This document shows, piece by piece, positions 1 through 8,379 of a stretch of 64,000 nt of DNA. Made by a program: the position numbers and the translations under genes. Every line of letters begins with the position of its first letter. Positions within the stretch are counted from its first letter, which is position 1. Where the stretch lies: assembly GCA_002928875.1 (NCBI GenBank), contig PERO01000004.1, forward strand, positions 248,001 to 312,000, written 5' to 3'. The notes beneath the pieces are model-generated. The model saw only the letters and a list, made by a program, of their open reading frames with translations. It was not told where the DNA came from and ran no database searches. This DNA comes from Methylobacterium sp. (GTDB lineage: Bacteria > Pseudomonadota > Alphaproteobacteria > Rhizobiales > Beijerinckiaceae).

Positions 1-726
1 CGGCGGCTTGCCATCCGGGCGGAGAAGCGCGCCGCCGGCCTCGTTGAGGATGGCATGCGCCGCGACGAGATCCCAGTCATGCGCGCCGGGGCGAGCCAAG
101 GCGAGGTCGAGATCACCGGCGAGCGGGCGCACCAGCCGATGGGCCAGGGCGGCAATGCTGCCGCGCGTCTCCAGCGCGATGCCGCCCTCCTCGGCCACGA
201 TCTCGACGATGCCGCGCGGGCCGGAGACGCGCAGGGGGGCCTGCGGCTCATGCGGGAAGCGGATCGGCCGGCCCTGATGGCGGGCGCCTCCGCCCGTATG
301 GGCCGCGAACATTTCGCCGCGCGCCGGGATGTGCAGCAGCCCGAGCACCGGCTCGCCCGCCGCCACGACACCGAGCGCGATGCACCAATCGTCCCGCCCC
401 TCCATGAAGGCGCGCGTGCCGTCGATCGGGTCGATCACGACGGTCAGGCCCTCGGTCGGTTTGCCCCAGGCTTCGGGGCGCTCCTCGGAATGGTAATGGA
501 GCTTGGCAAAACCCTCGCGAGCCCATCGGGCGAGGTCGTCCGCCACCAGCTGGTCGACCGCGAAATCGGCGCTCGTGACGGGCGAATTTCCCTTCCACTC
601 GACGCGGGCGCTGGTGCGCTGACCGGCGCGATAATCCGCCATGGCCCGCAGGCCGGCGCGGCGCACCAGCTCTTCGAGGCGTGATTCGAGCCGCGCGAGA
701 TCGACCGCGACGGGCACCTTGCTCAT
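1..726 (-). CDS. Inositol monophosphatase-family phosphatase (partial)
   Basis: Mg2+-dependent phosphomonoesterase of the IMPase fold. Family members act on inositol-1-phosphate, 3'-phosphoadenosine-5'-phosphate (CysQ) or histidinol phosphate (HisN); the sequence does not settle which. The visible 242 codons carry the metal-site elements: SEE near residue 80, DPIDGT at about 99-104, and a C-terminal WDLVAA near 220. The gene reads leftward from an ATG and is cut by the window edge, so the last residues and stop are not seen. Its ATG overlaps the stop of the upstream MAPEG gene (ATGA), which points to translational coupling. Confidence 0.88.
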   Translation of the reverse strand, partial: MSKVPVAVDLARLESRLEELVRRAGLRAMADYRAGQRTSARVEWKGNSPVTSADFAVDQLVADDLARWAREGFAKLHYHSEERPEAWGKPTEGLTVVIDPIDGTRAFMEGRDDWCIALGVVAAGEPVLGLLHIPARGEMFAAHTGGGARHQGRPIRFPHEPQAPLRVSGPRGIVEIVAEEGGIALETRGSIAALAHRLVRPLAGDLDLALARPGAHDWDLVAAHAILNEAGGALLRPDGKPP

Positions 727-1142
727 CGCCAGGCCAGGACCAGCAGCCCGACCACGCCGATGGCCAGCGAAGCCCAGGTCAGCAGCATGCCCGCGACGCG
801 CCCGAAGCTCGGGCCAATGCTTTTCCCGAGGCCGATCGCGTGCAGGATGCGGCCGACGAGCCCCGTGAGGCCCACCGCATGCACCAGCCATTCGCGGGCA
901 CCGAGCAGCGGCAGCATCACCAGAAGCGCCAGGATGAGCGGTGCCTGCTCGCTGAAATTTCCGTGCACGCGGATGCGCCTTGCCAGCGTGTGGTTTCCGC
1001 CATCCCCGATCCCGACCTTCTGTGAACGCCGGACGGAGATCACCCCGGCGGTGAGGACGAGGCCCAGCAGAACCAGCATGGCCACGTAGGTGGCGGCAAA
1101 GGACAGGGCATTGGAATCGATGGCTGAAAGGGTAGCGGACAT
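723..1142 (-). CDS. MAPEG family membrane protein
   Basis: 139-residue integral membrane protein of the MAPEG family (membrane-associated proteins in eicosanoid and glutathione metabolism). About four hydrophobic segments are visible, at residues 12-36, 65-85, 86-105 and 115-138. The first loop holds the family signature RRIRVHGNFSEQAPL (Arg, His, Asn, Glu, Pro) at about 55-69. Bacterial members are often of unknown substrate; some are glutathione S-transferases or peroxidases. Its stop overlaps the start of the phosphatase gene by four bases, so the two form an operon. It is transcribed away from the Kef-type antiporter gene across a gap of about 175 bp. Confidence 0.88.
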   Translation of the reverse strand: MSATLSAIDSNALSFAATYVAMLVLLGLVLTAGVISVRRSQKVGIGDGGNHTLARRIRVHGNFSEQAPLILALLVMLPLLGAREWLVHAVGLTGLVGRILHAIGLGKSIGPSFGRVAGMLLTWASLAIGVVGLLVLAWR

Positions 1143-1318
1143 GGTTCACCACGGAACGACTGGAAAGCACGGTCCTTCCCCCTATCCCGGTTGAGCCCGT
1201 TTGTCGCGGGGGGGGCCGGATTTTGCCGGTTCGCCCCCGCCGCTTTTTCGCTCCCGCCCCTTTCGCGGGTGAAAGCGCTTGGCATGGCGCCCCTGCCCGG
1301 TGCATGAGGAACGGAGCC

Positions 1319-3184
1319 ATGTCAGAGCCGCAATCGATCCTCGTTCTCTCTCTCGTCTTCCTCGGTGCTGCGGTGATCGCGGTGCCGGCCTTCCGATTCG
1401 CGGGGCTGTCGGCCGTGCTCGGCTATTTCGCGGCCGGGCTTGCCATCGGGCCATCCGGCTTCGCGCTCTTCACGGAAGCCAGCGCGCTGCGCTCCTTCGC
1501 CGAACTCGGCGTGGTGATGTTCCTGTTCGTCATCGGGCTGGAACTCAAACCCTCGAAGCTGTTGTCGATGCGGCGGGACATCCTGCTCTACGGCGTGGCG
1601 CAGATGGTGTTCTCGACCCTCCTGATCGGGGCCATCCTGCTGCTCTTCGGCTTCAGCGGCGCGGCGCTTTTCGCGGTGGCCTTCGCTTTCGCCCTGTCCG
1701 CGACCGCGATCGCCCTGCAGATCCTCGAGGAACGCGGCGCGATGGGCTCGGCCTATGGTCAGAAGAGCTTCGCGGTGCTGCTGTTCCAGGATATTGCCGT
1801 CGTGCCCTTCGTCGCGATCCTGCCGCTTCTGGCGCTGTCGCGTGCGAACATGGATGCGGGCGGCATGATGAACCACATGCCGCAGGTGGGCCTGGCCGCC
1901 GGCGCGGTGCTCGCGCTCGTGCTCGCCGGGCGTTTCCTGCTCAATCCGTTCTTCCGCCTGCTCGCGAAGGCCGATGCGCGCGAAATCATGACGGCGGCGG
2001 CGCTTCTGCTGGTGCTGGGTTCCGCCGAACTGATGCACAAGGTCGGGCTGTCTGCGGCGCTCGGCGCCTTCATCGCGGGGTTAATGCTGGCGGAGAGCAA
2101 TTTCCGCCATCAGCTCGAGGCGGATATCGAGCCCTTCCGCGGCTTGCTGCTCGGCCTGTTCTTCATGAGCGTCGGGATGGGCCTCGACTCGGCGGTGATC
2201 CGCGCGAACTGGCAAGTCATCCTCGGCGGGGCAGCCGGCCTGATGCTGCTGAAGATCGTGCTGATCTTCGTGCTGCTGCGGCTGGGCAGGCTCGCCTTCC
2301 CGGATGCCGTGCGCGGGGCCGTGCTGCTGTCGCCGGTGGGTGAATTCGCTTTCGTCATCCTGCCGCTCGCGGCGGGCATCGGCCTCCTCGACACGACGAC
2401 CGCGACCATCCTCTCCGCCATCGCGGCGCTCACCATGTTCTTCGGGCCGCTGCTCGTGAAATTCGCCGAGCCGGCACTGGCCTGGCGCAAGAAGCGGCTC
2501 GGAAGCGAGCCGGCCATGGAAGAGAATTACGACGATGCGGATGGCGAGGTGCTGGTCATCGGCTTCGGGCGCTTCGGGCAGGTCGTGAACCAGATCTTCC
2601 TCGCCGCCGAACGCAACGTGACCGTCATCGATCGCAACATCGACCAGATCAAGACCGCCGCCCGCTTCGGCTTCAAGGTCTATTACGGCGACGGCCGGCG
2701 GCTCGACGTGCTGCGTGCCGCCGGCGCGGAGAATGCCAGCGTCATCGCGATCTGCATCGACGATCGCGAGGCGACCTCGGCCATCGCCGAGATGGCGCGT
2801 CGCGCCTTCCCGTCCGCCAAGGTGATCGCCCGCGCCTATGATCGCACCCACGCGCTGGACCTGATGGAACGCGGCGTCCGCTCGCCGTTCCGCGAGACCT
2901 TCGACACCGCCCTGGCGCTGGGGCGCGAGGCGCTGGTCGCGATGGGCGTGCCGGAGGACGAGGCGGACGAATTGCGCGACGATGTGCGCCGCCGCGACAT
3001 CCAGCGCCTCAACCGGCAGCGCGACGAAGGCCTCTTCGCGGGCATGGATCTGCTGCATGGCGCGAAGGTCACGCCCGAGCCGCTCATCGCGCCGCGACGC
3101 GAGGGCAAGGACATCACCAAGACCGCGCAGGACCAGTTCCGCGAATTGCAGGCGCGCGAAGGCGTGACCGGGGAATCCTCGTGA
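1319..3184 (+). CDS. KefB/KefC-type monovalent cation:proton antiporter
   Basis: 621-residue inner-membrane CPA2 antiporter with a C-terminal regulatory domain. Residues about 5-385 form the Na+/H+-exchanger-type membrane domain with roughly 12 hydrophobic segments. From about residue 409 a TrkA-N (RCK) nucleotide-binding domain begins with the Rossmann glycines GFGRFG. The family exports K+ in exchange for H+, and KefB/C are gated by glutathione adducts; whether that gating holds here is not visible. I start at the ATG behind an AGGAACGGAG purine run; an in-frame upstream ATG exists but adds a Pro/Arg-rich non-membrane leader. The stop overlaps the GTG of the MATE gene (GTGA). Confidence 0.9.
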   Translation: MSEPQSILVLSLVFLGAAVIAVPAFRFAGLSAVLGYFAAGLAIGPSGFALFTEASALRSFAELGVVMFLFVIGLELKPSKLLSMRRDILLYGVAQMVFSTLLIGAILLLFGFSGAALFAVAFAFALSATAIALQILEERGAMGSAYGQKSFAVLLFQDIAVVPFVAILPLLALSRANMDAGGMMNHMPQVGLAAGAVLALVLAGRFLLNPFFRLLAKADAREIMTAAALLLVLGSAELMHKVGLSAALGAFIAGLMLAESNFRHQLEADIEPFRGLLLGLFFMSVGMGLDSAVIRANWQVILGGAAGLMLLKIVLIFVLLRLGRLAFPDAVRGAVLLSPVGEFAFVILPLAAGIGLLDTTTATILSAIAALTMFFGPLLVKFAEPALAWRKKRLGSEPAMEENYDDADGEVLVIGFGRFGQVVNQIFLAAERNVTVIDRNIDQIKTAARFGFKVYYGDGRRLDVLRAAGAENASVIAICIDDREATSAIAEMARRAFPSAKVIARAYDRTHALDLMERGVRSPFRETFDTALALGREALVAMGVPEDEADELRDDVRRRDIQRLNRQRDEGLFAGMDLLHGAKVTPEPLIAPRREGKDITKTAQDQFRELQAREGVTGESS

Positions 3185-4545
3185 ACGCGCCTGCCGCGCC
3201 GGATCTCGCGCCCTTCACGCGCGGTTCCACCCTTCGCCACGTGCTGACCATGACCGGCACGGGCGCCATCGGCCTGATGGCGATCTTCCTGGTGGATTTC
3301 CTGTCGCTCTTCTACGTCTCGCTGCTGCGCGACGACCGCCTCACCGCCGGGGTCGGCTATGCGACCACGCTGATGTTCGTCGCGATCTCGGTGAATATCG
3401 GCTCGATGATCGCCGGCTCGGCGATGGTCGCGCGCCGGCGCGGCGCGCGCGACGAGGAAGGCGCCCGCCGCATTGCCTCGACCTCGCTCGTGCTGGCGAT
3501 CGTCGTCGGTGTGGTGGTCAGCGGGGGCCTCCTCGCCATCATGCCCTGGCTGCTGCCCATGCTGGGCGCCAAGGGCGTGCCGCTGGAAGTGGCCGAGCGC
3601 TTCCTGTGGATCACCTTGCCGGCGAATGCGCTGATGGCGATCGGCATGAGCCTCTCGGGTTATCTGCGTGCCGTGGGCGATCCGCGCCGGGCGATGAATG
3701 TCACGCTCTTCGGCGGCATCGTCACGGCGGTGGCCGACCCGTTCTTCATCTTCGCGCTCAATCTCGGCACGGATGGCGCGGCACTGGCGACGGTGGTGTC
3801 GCGGCTCGTCTTCATGGGAGTTGGGCTCCATGGCATCGTGACGGTGCATCGCCTGCTGCGCCCGGTGAAGGCGCGGGAGGTGCGCGAGGATGCAAAGCCA
3901 TTCTTCGATATCGCGCTGCCGGCGATCCTGACCAATGTGGCGACACCGATCGCCTCGCTGTTCGTCTACCGCATCCTCGCGCCGTTCGGGGCCGAGGCCA
4001 TCGCCGCGAGCACCATCATCGACCGGCTCACGCCGCTCGCCTATGGCGTCCTGTTCGCGCTGTCCGGCGCCGTTGGGCCCATCCTGGCGCAGAACCTCGG
4101 CGCGCGCCTCTACGGCCGCCTGCGGCAGGCCCTGCGCGATGCGCTGCTCTTCGCCTTCGGCTATTGCATTTTCGCCTGGCTCATCCTCTATCTCGCCCGC
4201 CATGCGATTGCCGGCATGTTCGGCGTCACGGGCCATACGGCGGAATATGTCGCCTTCTTCTGTGCGATCTCGGGCCTCGCCTGGCTGTTCAACGGCTTCC
4301 TGTTCGTGGCCAATGCGGCCTTCAACAATCTGGGTTTTCCGCTCTATTCCACGGCCTTCAACTGGGGCCGCGCGACCATCGGCACGCTGCCGGTCGCGTG
4401 GGTCGGCGCGATGCTCGGCGGCGTGGAAGGCGCGATGCTCGGGGTGGCGATGGGCTCGGTCGTCTTCGGCATCGCGGGGCTGGCCACCGCCTTCCGTGCC
4501 ATCGCCCGGATCGAGGCGGAGGGCCGCGCGCCGGACGAGCGCTGA
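3181..4545 (+). CDS. MATE family efflux transporter
   Basis: 454-residue polytopic membrane protein of the MATE (NorM/DinF) family, which exports cationic drugs or metabolites using a Na+ or H+ gradient. About twelve hydrophobic helices lie in two similar halves, residues 15-230 and 235-445, as in the family. The first half has the conserved PANALMAIGMSLSGYLRAVGDP segment (near 145-165) typical of MATE loops. It starts with GTG, overlapping the antiporter stop by four bases, so it is probably translated by coupling. The substrate is unknown. Confidence 0.9.
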   Translation: MNAPAAPDLAPFTRGSTLRHVLTMTGTGAIGLMAIFLVDFLSLFYVSLLRDDRLTAGVGYATTLMFVAISVNIGSMIAGSAMVARRRGARDEEGARRIASTSLVLAIVVGVVVSGGLLAIMPWLLPMLGAKGVPLEVAERFLWITLPANALMAIGMSLSGYLRAVGDPRRAMNVTLFGGIVTAVADPFFIFALNLGTDGAALATVVSRLVFMGVGLHGIVTVHRLLRPVKAREVREDAKPFFDIALPAILTNVATPIASLFVYRILAPFGAEAIAASTIIDRLTPLAYGVLFALSGAVGPILAQNLGARLYGRLRQALRDALLFAFGYCIFAWLILYLARHAIAGMFGVTGHTAEYVAFFCAISGLAWLFNGFLFVANAAFNNLGFPLYSTAFNWGRATIGTLPVAWVGAMLGGVEGAMLGVAMGSVVFGIAGLATAFRAIARIEAEGRAPDER

Positions 4546-4608
4546 GGCACGTTGCGTGGCCTCGCACATGCGCCTAACCTGCAGGCCGACGTCGCGGGGG
4601 AGTTGAAC

Positions 4609-5382
4609 ATGCTGAACCTTTTCGAGATCATGCAGAACGCGCAGGGCGGCAACGCCTACAACAATCTCGCGAACCAGTTCGGCATCGGGCCCGAACAGGC
4701 GCAGAAGGCCGTGGAGGCGCTGTTGCCGGCCTTCTCGCTCGGCCTGCAGCAGCAGACCCAGACCCTCGAAGGCTGGCAGAACATCCTCGCTTCGCTCGGC
4801 CAGGCGCAGACCAGCGCGAAATTCTTCGATTCCGACGGCGACGGCATTCCCGATCATCTCGAGAACGAAGGCCAGAACGCGCTCGGCACCATGTTCGGCA
4901 CGGCCGAGACGACGCAAAGGGTGGCGCAGCAGGCGGCGCAATTCGCGGGCCTGCCCGCCGCCATGATGCAGCAGATGCTTCCGGTGATCGCCTCCATGGT
5001 GATGGGCGGGCTCTTCAAGGGCGCGATGAATGGCGGTCTCGGCGGGCTCCTCGCCTCGATGATGCAGGGAGCCGCCATGGGGGGCGGCATGGGCGGCGGC
5101 TTGGCAGGGGGCATGGCCGGCGGCATGCCCGGAGGAATGGGCTCGATCCTCGGGGGCATGTTTGGCCAGCCCGTGCCGCAACAGCCGCAGCCCGGCAACA
5201 TGTTCGAGACCATCCTCGGCGGGTTCTTCGGAGGGCGTGCGCCGCAGCCCCAGCCTGCCCCTCAGGATCCCGTCGCGGCGGGGCTCGAAATGCTCAAGGG
5301 CATGTTCCAGACCGGGCAGGAAGTGCACACGACCCAGATGGATGCGCTGCAGCAGATTTTCCGCCAGGTCACGCAGCGTTGA
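4609..5382 (+). CDS. DUF937 family protein with a DxDxDG motif
   Basis: 257-residue protein whose first 150 residues match the DUF937 pattern (YNNLANQFGIG..QAQKAVEALLPAFSLGL). No function is established for the family. Visible parts: an N-terminal helical domain (1-65); an Asp-rich loop DSDGDGIPDHLEN at about 70-82 like the calcium loops of thrombospondin type-3 or dockerin repeats; a hydrophobic helix around 125-145; a Gly/Met-rich low-complexity stretch at 150-190; then a Pro/Gln-rich linker and an amphipathic C-terminus. There is no signal peptide. The start is fixed by a GGGGGAG ribosome site about 7 bases before the ATG. Confidence 0.75.
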   Translation: MLNLFEIMQNAQGGNAYNNLANQFGIGPEQAQKAVEALLPAFSLGLQQQTQTLEGWQNILASLGQAQTSAKFFDSDGDGIPDHLENEGQNALGTMFGTAETTQRVAQQAAQFAGLPAAMMQQMLPVIASMVMGGLFKGAMNGGLGGLLASMMQGAAMGGGMGGGLAGGMAGGMPGGMGSILGGMFGQPVPQQPQPGNMFETILGGFFGGRAPQPQPAPQDPVAAGLEMLKGMFQTGQEVHTTQMDALQQIFRQVTQR

Positions 5383-5427
5383 GCATTGCCGAAGTGGGCG
5401 GTTAACCCTCTTGTGAACCAAGTGGTT

Positions 5428-5449
5428 ACATTCGACTTTCTTCGAATGT
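5428..5449. promoter_or_regulatory. Palindromic operator candidate upstream of the repeat protein
   Basis: Perfect 8-bp inverted repeat ACATTCGA-N6-TCGAATGT in an AT-rich gap. Just upstream are a GGTTAACC octamer (5399-5406) and an imperfect dyad TGTGAACCA/TGGTTACA (5412-5430). GGTTAACC recurs at the start codon of the next gene. This looks like a regulated leader; the binding protein is unknown. Confidence 0.4.
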
Positions 5450-5557
5450 GAATCAGATCGAATCGATAAATTGCGAGCTTTTCCGTTTCGGACTCGCGCA
5501 TAGAACGCCGGCTAACTCGCTCCTGCCTGCAGAATGCAAGGGAAGGACGAGACAAGA

Positions 5558-7777
5558 ATGGTTAACCAGATCAATGCTGCTCCGGTCGCGCTCGAGAATG
5601 CGCTGGCCGCTCAGCAGGCGCGCAAGGTTCAGCCTGCCGCCGAACAGAAACAATCCGCAAAGCCCGTCGCCACCGAGACGAAGAACGCCGTTCCCGCGCT
5701 GTCCGAGTTGCAGGCGCGTGCCTTCTTCCAGCGCCAGCAGATTGGCGCGGGGCTTTATGACCGCTCGCTGACCTATCGTGAAGGCGCGAGGACGCTGAAG
5801 CGGCAGGACGCGATCGCCGCCTATGCCCAGCAGATCCAGGCGAAAGAGGGCGGCCCCACCGACAAGGATCTGCGCACGCTGGCCCGCAGGCTCGACAAGG
5901 CGCAACGCCAGATCGATCGTCTCACCACCAATGATCGCGGCGCTGATCTCAACAGCCTCGAGGCGATCGACGGCAAGGATCTGGATACCGTCCAGGCCAA
6001 TCTCGCGGCGCGCATCAATGCCGGCGTGAAGGACGGTTCGCTGACGGCGGAGGAAGCCCAGGGGCTCCTCGAGACGCAGGACCAGCTGAACGCGCTCGAA
6101 AAATCCTTCCGCGAAAGCGGGGGCAAGTTGACGGCTGGCGAGCAGAAGATCGTGCTCGACGAATTGCGCAAGCAGGCCGATCTCGTCAATCGCCTGCGCT
6201 CGAACGATGTCGGCGTGAGCCGCAACACCTGGTCGTATTCCGACGAGGTGGATGCCCGGCAGGCCAATCTCGAAAAGCAGTTCGAGGCGGCGATCAAGGC
6301 CGGTACGCTCACCGAGGACGAGGCGAAGGCGATCCGCGCGGAATTCGACACCGCGCAGGCGCTGGAGGATGAATTGCGCGCCGATAATCGCGTCGACTGG
6401 CGCGATGCCACCCGGCTCTCGACGGCTCTCAACAATGTCGAGATCGCGCTCTACGATCTGCAGCGGAATCGCCAGGGCGTGCAGCTCGCTGACAGCTTCG
6501 TGAATGTGTCGCAGGTCGATCAGCGCCAGGCGCAGCAGCTCGAGAACGTTTCCCGTGGCATCGACAACCGTGCACTGACCGATGTCGAGGCGCAGGAACT
6601 GCTCATTTCGCTGCAGAAGGTGCAGAATCAGGAGGATCGCGCGCTGGCCGGTGACGGCAAGCTCGATCGTGCGGAATTCCTGCGCCTGCAGAACTCGCTG
6701 AACGATTTCGCCCTGCGCCAGCAGGAACTGGCGTCGAACCGTGACCGCTGGACCGGTCTCCTGCCCAATCCGGTGCAGGTTCCGCCGGCCCCCTCCGGCG
6801 GTTCGGGCAATGGGAATGGCAATGGCGGCGTGACCGCCGGCCCGGCTCCGGTTGGGCCTGGGCCTGTCACCCCGCCGGCTCCGCCGGTCGCCCCCGTGAC
6901 GCCGGGTAACGGCAACGGCAATGCTGGTGGCAATGGGAATGGCAACGGCAACGGGAATGGCAATGGCGGCGTGACCGCCGGCCCGGCTCCGGTTGGGCCT
7001 GGGCCTGTCACCCCGCCGGCTCCGCCGGTCGCCCCCGTGACGCCGGGTAATGGCAACGGCAATGCTGGTGGCAACGGGAATGGCATCGGCAACGGGAATG
7101 GCATCGGCAACGGGAATGGCAATGGCGGCGTGACCGCCGGCCCGGCTCCGGTTGGCCCTGGGCCGGTCACCCCGCCGGCTCCGCCTGTCGCTCCCGTGAC
7201 GCCGGGTAACGGCAATGCTGGTGGCAACGGCAACGGGAATGGCAATGGCAATGGCGGCGTGACCGCCGGCCCGGCTCCGGTTGGCCCTGGGCCTGTCGCC
7301 CCGCCGGCTCCGCCGGTGACCAACCCCGCGCCCGTGAGCCCGGCCCCGGAAACGCCGGTTGCGGGCGGCCCCTCGACCACGCCGCCCGTCACCGAAGCCG
7401 GTGGCAAGGGCGAAACGGTGAAGGGCGAGAAGCCGGAAGAGCCCGTGACGGTTCAGGCCGCGCCGCAGGATGACCTGGCGATCAACTGGAAGCCCGAGGC
7501 CATTCGGGATCGCTTCGCGGAATGGATGACCGGCGCGCTGGAAAGCGCCGAGAACCGCTCGCTTGATTACCTCGAGGAAGTCGATGCGCGGCGCGAGGAA
7601 GCGCGCCGGACCGAAGAGCGGCGCGAAGCCCGCAAGTACTTCCCCTATACCGATCAGCTGCCCGGCCAGCGCATTGGCCAGCTGGTTGATCGCGTCGATG
7701 GGGTGGACCGGGCGCCGGTGAACACGCCGATCGTCGCGTCGTCCGGGGCTGCCAAGGGAAAGGACAAGGCGGCGTAA
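5558..7777 (+). CDS. Unrecognised protein: three 89-residue helical repeats plus Gly-Asn/Pro repeat tail
   Basis: 739 residues; I do not recognise the family. Residues 146-234, 235-323 and 324-400 are three repeats of exactly 89-residue period. Each begins QAN/QAQ, has an LTxxEA helix, and ends in a helix-loop-helix resembling a degenerate EF hand (GGKLTAGE, NRVDWRDA, DGKLDRAEF). Residues 85-145 may be a weaker fourth copy. Residues 413-610 are low complexity: Gly-Asn runs alternating with a Pro/Ala/Val block. The last 130 residues are charged (ARREEARRTEERREARKYF) and probably helical. There is no signal peptide or membrane segment. The ATG behind AAGGACGAG is preferred over one eight codons upstream. 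The gene is monocistronic, flanked by a palindromic leader and a terminator hairpin. Confidence 0.8.
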   Translation: MVNQINAAPVALENALAAQQARKVQPAAEQKQSAKPVATETKNAVPALSELQARAFFQRQQIGAGLYDRSLTYREGARTLKRQDAIAAYAQQIQAKEGGPTDKDLRTLARRLDKAQRQIDRLTTNDRGADLNSLEAIDGKDLDTVQANLAARINAGVKDGSLTAEEAQGLLETQDQLNALEKSFRESGGKLTAGEQKIVLDELRKQADLVNRLRSNDVGVSRNTWSYSDEVDARQANLEKQFEAAIKAGTLTEDEAKAIRAEFDTAQALEDELRADNRVDWRDATRLSTALNNVEIALYDLQRNRQGVQLADSFVNVSQVDQRQAQQLENVSRGIDNRALTDVEAQELLISLQKVQNQEDRALAGDGKLDRAEFLRLQNSLNDFALRQQELASNRDRWTGLLPNPVQVPPAPSGGSGNGNGNGGVTAGPAPVGPGPVTPPAPPVAPVTPGNGNGNAGGNGNGNGNGNGNGGVTAGPAPVGPGPVTPPAPPVAPVTPGNGNGNAGGNGNGIGNGNGIGNGNGNGGVTAGPAPVGPGPVTPPAPPVAPVTPGNGNAGGNGNGNGNGNGGVTAGPAPVGPGPVAPPAPPVTNPAPVSPAPETPVAGGPSTTPPVTEAGGKGETVKGEKPEEPVTVQAAPQDDLAINWKPEAIRDRFAEWMTGALESAENRSLDYLEEVDARREEARRTEERREARKYFPYTDQLPGQRIGQLVDRVDGVDRAPVNTPIVASSGAAKGKDKAA
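6797..7320 (+). repeat. In-frame minisatellite: four copies of a Pro/Ala/Val block joined by Gly-Asn linkers
   Basis: A block of about 89 bp starting AATGGCGGCGTGACCGCC occurs at 6821, 6962, 7121 and 7250, so the spacing is 141, 159 and 129 bp, always a multiple of three. Copies 1 and 2 appear identical base for base over this block. The linkers are variable numbers of GGGAATGGCAAC-like units encoding Gly-Asn (or Gly-Ile). The length differences lie in the linkers, as expected from slippage. Confidence 0.9.
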
Positions 7778-7823
7778 CGCTGCCTGACGGTTCGGCTTCG
7801 TAAGCCGGGCCCTCCATCATCGG

Positions 7824-7854
7824 GCGCCGCGCCTTCCGAAAGGGAGCGCGGCGC
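7824..7854 (+). terminator. Hairpin after the repeat protein gene
   Basis: A 9-bp perfect stem (GCGCCGCGC/GCGCGGCGC) lies 47 bp past the stop and is followed by a short T-containing tail (TTGCCGTT). It is a weak intrinsic terminator or a 3' stabilising hairpin. Confidence 0.5.
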
Positions 7855-7912
7855 TTGCCGTTGGGGCGGAGATCATGCGTCACAGGCAGGGGACGGAGGC
7901 CTGAAAAGAGAA

Positions 7913-7942
7913 GCGCCAGGCTTCGGGAGAAAAGCCTGGCGC
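7913..7942 (-). terminator. Intrinsic terminator of the DUF1127 gene
   Basis: An 11-bp perfect stem (GCGCCAGGCTT/AAGCCTGGCGC) with an 8-base loop, followed in the leftward direction by TTCTCTTTTC. It sits 18 bp beyond the DUF1127 stop. Confidence 0.75.
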
Positions 7943-7959
7943 GTCCGGATTATTGCTGC

Positions 7960-8298
7960 TTACGCCGAGAGGGCGGGCCGGTTCGAGGGGAGCGGGGCCG
8001 GCCGGTTGGTCCCTTGGCTCGTGGCCGTCGGCTGGGAAACCCGAAGGTCTTCCTCGCTGCTCTTCCGGGGGGAGCGCCCGGACATCTGAGCGAGGTGTTC
8101 CGAGGGGTCCTGGTGGATGGGAAGGGAAAATGCCCCCACCAGATCAGACGGCGTGAGGCCGATATCCTTCAGCGCATGCCGGTCCCAATGGGACAGTTCA
8201 TGCAGCTGGCGACGATTCTGGATCACCCCGACGAACTTGCGGATGCCTTTCGCGGCCGACAGGCCAAGCGGAATGAGAAAACCGGTAAGAAGCGACAT
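7960..8298 (-). CDS. DUF1127 domain small protein
   Basis: 112 residues. Residues 20-55 hold the DUF1127 pattern, an Arg-rich helix followed by LHELSHWDRHALKDIGLTPSD. A hydrophobic N-terminus precedes it (MSLLTGFLIPLGLSAAKG) and a disordered Ser/Pro tail follows. DUF1127 proteins are short and Arg-rich; in some alphaproteobacteria members bind RNA or influence phosphate and carbon metabolism, and in Brucella several are activated by the LysR regulator VtlR. The start is set by a CTGGAGG site 6 bases before the ATG; a longer reading frame upstream lacks one. It is divergent from a LysR gene, with a palindrome between them, so it is probably that regulator's target. Confidence 0.82.
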   Translation of the reverse strand: MSLLTGFLIPLGLSAAKGIRKFVGVIQNRRQLHELSHWDRHALKDIGLTPSDLVGAFSLPIHQDPSEHLAQMSGRSPRKSSEEDLRVSQPTATSQGTNRPAPLPSNRPALSA

Positions 8299-8379
8299 GG
8301 TGAACCTCCAGGGGTCCGGAAAACCGCCGGATCGAATCGCCGCGCGTTGCGGCAACACCCTTGACCTACCAAACGCCCC

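Noticed and set aside
5399-5418. Full CtrA site (TTAA-N7-TTAA) upstream of the repeat protein
   Set aside because: Only one half (TTAACC) fits; the second half at the right spacing is not TTAA.
2836-5421. 861-codon leftward open frame
   Set aside because: It runs antisense across the antiporter, MATE and DUF937 genes, with His/Arg/Glu-rich composition and no recognisable motif.
6797-7320. Regular repeats considered as a CRISPR array
   Set aside because: The repeats are in frame within a continuous coding sequence, the units are long and the spacers are low-complexity Gly-Asn codons.
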